A stretch of 64,000 nucleotides of DNA from Pseudomonas sp. R76 (lineage in GTDB: Bacteria; Pseudomonadota; Gammaproteobacteria; Pseudomonadales; Pseudomonadaceae). The translations under genes and the position numbers were made by a program. Under the pieces are notes generated by a model. The model had not been told where the DNA came from and made no database searches. It worked only from the letters and a program-made list of their open reading frames with translations. Where the stretch lies: assembly GCF_009834565.1 (NCBI RefSeq), contig NZ_CP019428.1, positions 186,001 through 250,000 on the forward strand, given 5' to 3'. Of this stretch, positions 63,459 to 64,000 are shown in pieces (position 1 is the first letter of the stretch; every line of letters starts with the position of its first letter).

Positions 63459-63728
63459 TCAGGATGGGTCGGCATGGAGCCTGCGCATGATGACATCAAG
63501 CAAATCACACCCATCGCGCAGCGGAATGGCCAGCAATTGGGCGAAGTCTTGAAGCACCACAGCATCGCTGCTGAGCTGTTCGCGAAAGGCCAGGTTTTCC
63601 AGCAGTTGGGTGACGGCTCGAATCCGGTACACAGCGGCGTCGTGGAGGACGTCGAGGGGCGCACAGGTGTCGATGAGCAGAGCGGGGACGGTGCTGTCGT
63701 GGCCCGTAAGGGGCATGTATTGGTTCAT
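63459..63728 (-). CDS. DUF3077-like small protein
   Basis: This 89-residue protein has the helix-rich look of the pseudomonad DUF3077 family (short proteins with PLDVLHDAAVYRIRAVTQLL and LRDGCDLLDVIMRR). Another minus-strand frame covers the same bases, but this one has the more plausible composition. A hairpin-rich leader of more than 200 bases precedes it. The function is unknown. Confidence 0.55.
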   Translation of the reverse strand: MNQYMPLTGHDSTVPALLIDTCAPLDVLHDAAVYRIRAVTQLLENLAFREQLSSDAVVLQDFAQLLAIPLRDGCDLLDVIMRRLHADPS

Positions 63729-64000
63729 TTTCAGTTCTCTGTTATTGGATTAAGCCACCACTCATTCGTCGCCAAACGAAAGGGTGGCAGCTGTACGCAG
63801 GTTGGCGAACCGGCAACAGAGAAAACCGGCAGACCCGAAGGTCTCCCGCGCACAGCCGCCATAACATGCACAGCTTTGCGGGTGCAAAAACACCTGCATA
63901 GAAGCGGGTTGCTTTTGCACTCTGTTGTCAGGTCGCCAAACCTGATCGCCATTTGGGCGACGGGCCGGACTATAAGCCCCCCACCCAAACCCACGCAAGG
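63729..64000 (-). ncRNA. Structured leader or small RNA candidate
   Basis: Read on the minus strand, this 272-base stretch has several strong stems. AGACC-TTCG-GGTCT (63831-63844) is a very stable UUCG tetraloop hairpin, GGTG/CACC (63881-63893) is a second stem, and CAGGT/ACCTG (63929-63944) is a third. TTTGGCGAC-type boxes recur near 63770, 63810 and 63935. Two overlapping ORFs exist but look incidental. A similar leader recurs in front of small genes in other pseudomonads, as I recall. Confidence 0.4.

Noticed and set aside
63731..63998. Two overlapping minus-strand ORFs of 87 and 78 codons near the end
   Set aside because: Both cover the hairpin-rich leader, lack ribosome sites, and have low-complexity products. 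A structured RNA explains the region better.

Overview
The window is chromosomal DNA from a fluorescent pseudomonad (Pseudomonas fluorescens group). The evidence is the intact Lap biofilm system (lapG, lapD, lapA, lapEBC), Pseudomonas-type palindromic REP repeats after several operons, G+C-rich coding sequence, and small Pseudomonas families (DUF2789, probably DUF3077). Everything was read by eye from sequence and translations. No database search was run, so family names rest on recognised motifs and gene order.

Layout. (1) 0.1-20.4 kb is the c-di-GMP-controlled surface adhesion system: the periplasmic protease LapG and the inner-membrane receptor LapD, a small tryptophan-synthase-beta-like gene, then the giant repeat adhesin LapA on the minus strand. 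The type I secretion genes lapE-lapB-lapC diverge from it. LapB/LapC/LapE export LapA, LapG cuts it off the surface at a TAAG site, and LapD sequesters LapG when c-di-GMP is high. (2) 20.6-24.4 kb holds a TauD-like dioxygenase, an ABC ATPase and permease without a binding protein, and a LysR regulator whose C-terminus runs into a REP. (3) 24.5-28.5 kb is an EmrAB/NodT-type tripartite efflux operon. (4) 28.6-33.8 kb holds two coupled exported proteins of unknown role, a GT-C glycosyltransferase and a DUF2789 gene. (5) 34.1-39.2 kb is a tightly overlapping MarR-FUSC-DUF1656-HlyD-NodT efflux operon with a palindromic operator candidate. (6) 39.3-41.5 kb has two membrane or exported proteins of unknown role. 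(7) 41.8-48.2 kb is pgaABCD, for poly-N-acetylglucosamine (PNAG). (8) 48.7-59.8 kb is a two-partner secretion pair: a TpsB transporter and a 3110-residue TpsA exoprotein ending in a HINT autoprocessing domain and a WHH-type HNH nuclease toxin. (9) 59.8-63.4 kb is an A+T-richer array of small genes, probably immunity or orphan cassettes, separated by imperfect palindromic spacers. (10) 63.4-64.0 kb holds a small minus-strand gene with a hairpin-rich leader.

The window therefore joins three matrix or surface systems (LapA, PNAG, TPS/contact-dependent toxin) with two multidrug-type efflux operons. The most unusual parts are the LapA repeat tract (23 units of exactly 303 bp in two subfamilies, with signs of multi-unit duplication), the HINT-WHH toxin module with its variable downstream array, and the structured DNA upstream of the TPS operon.
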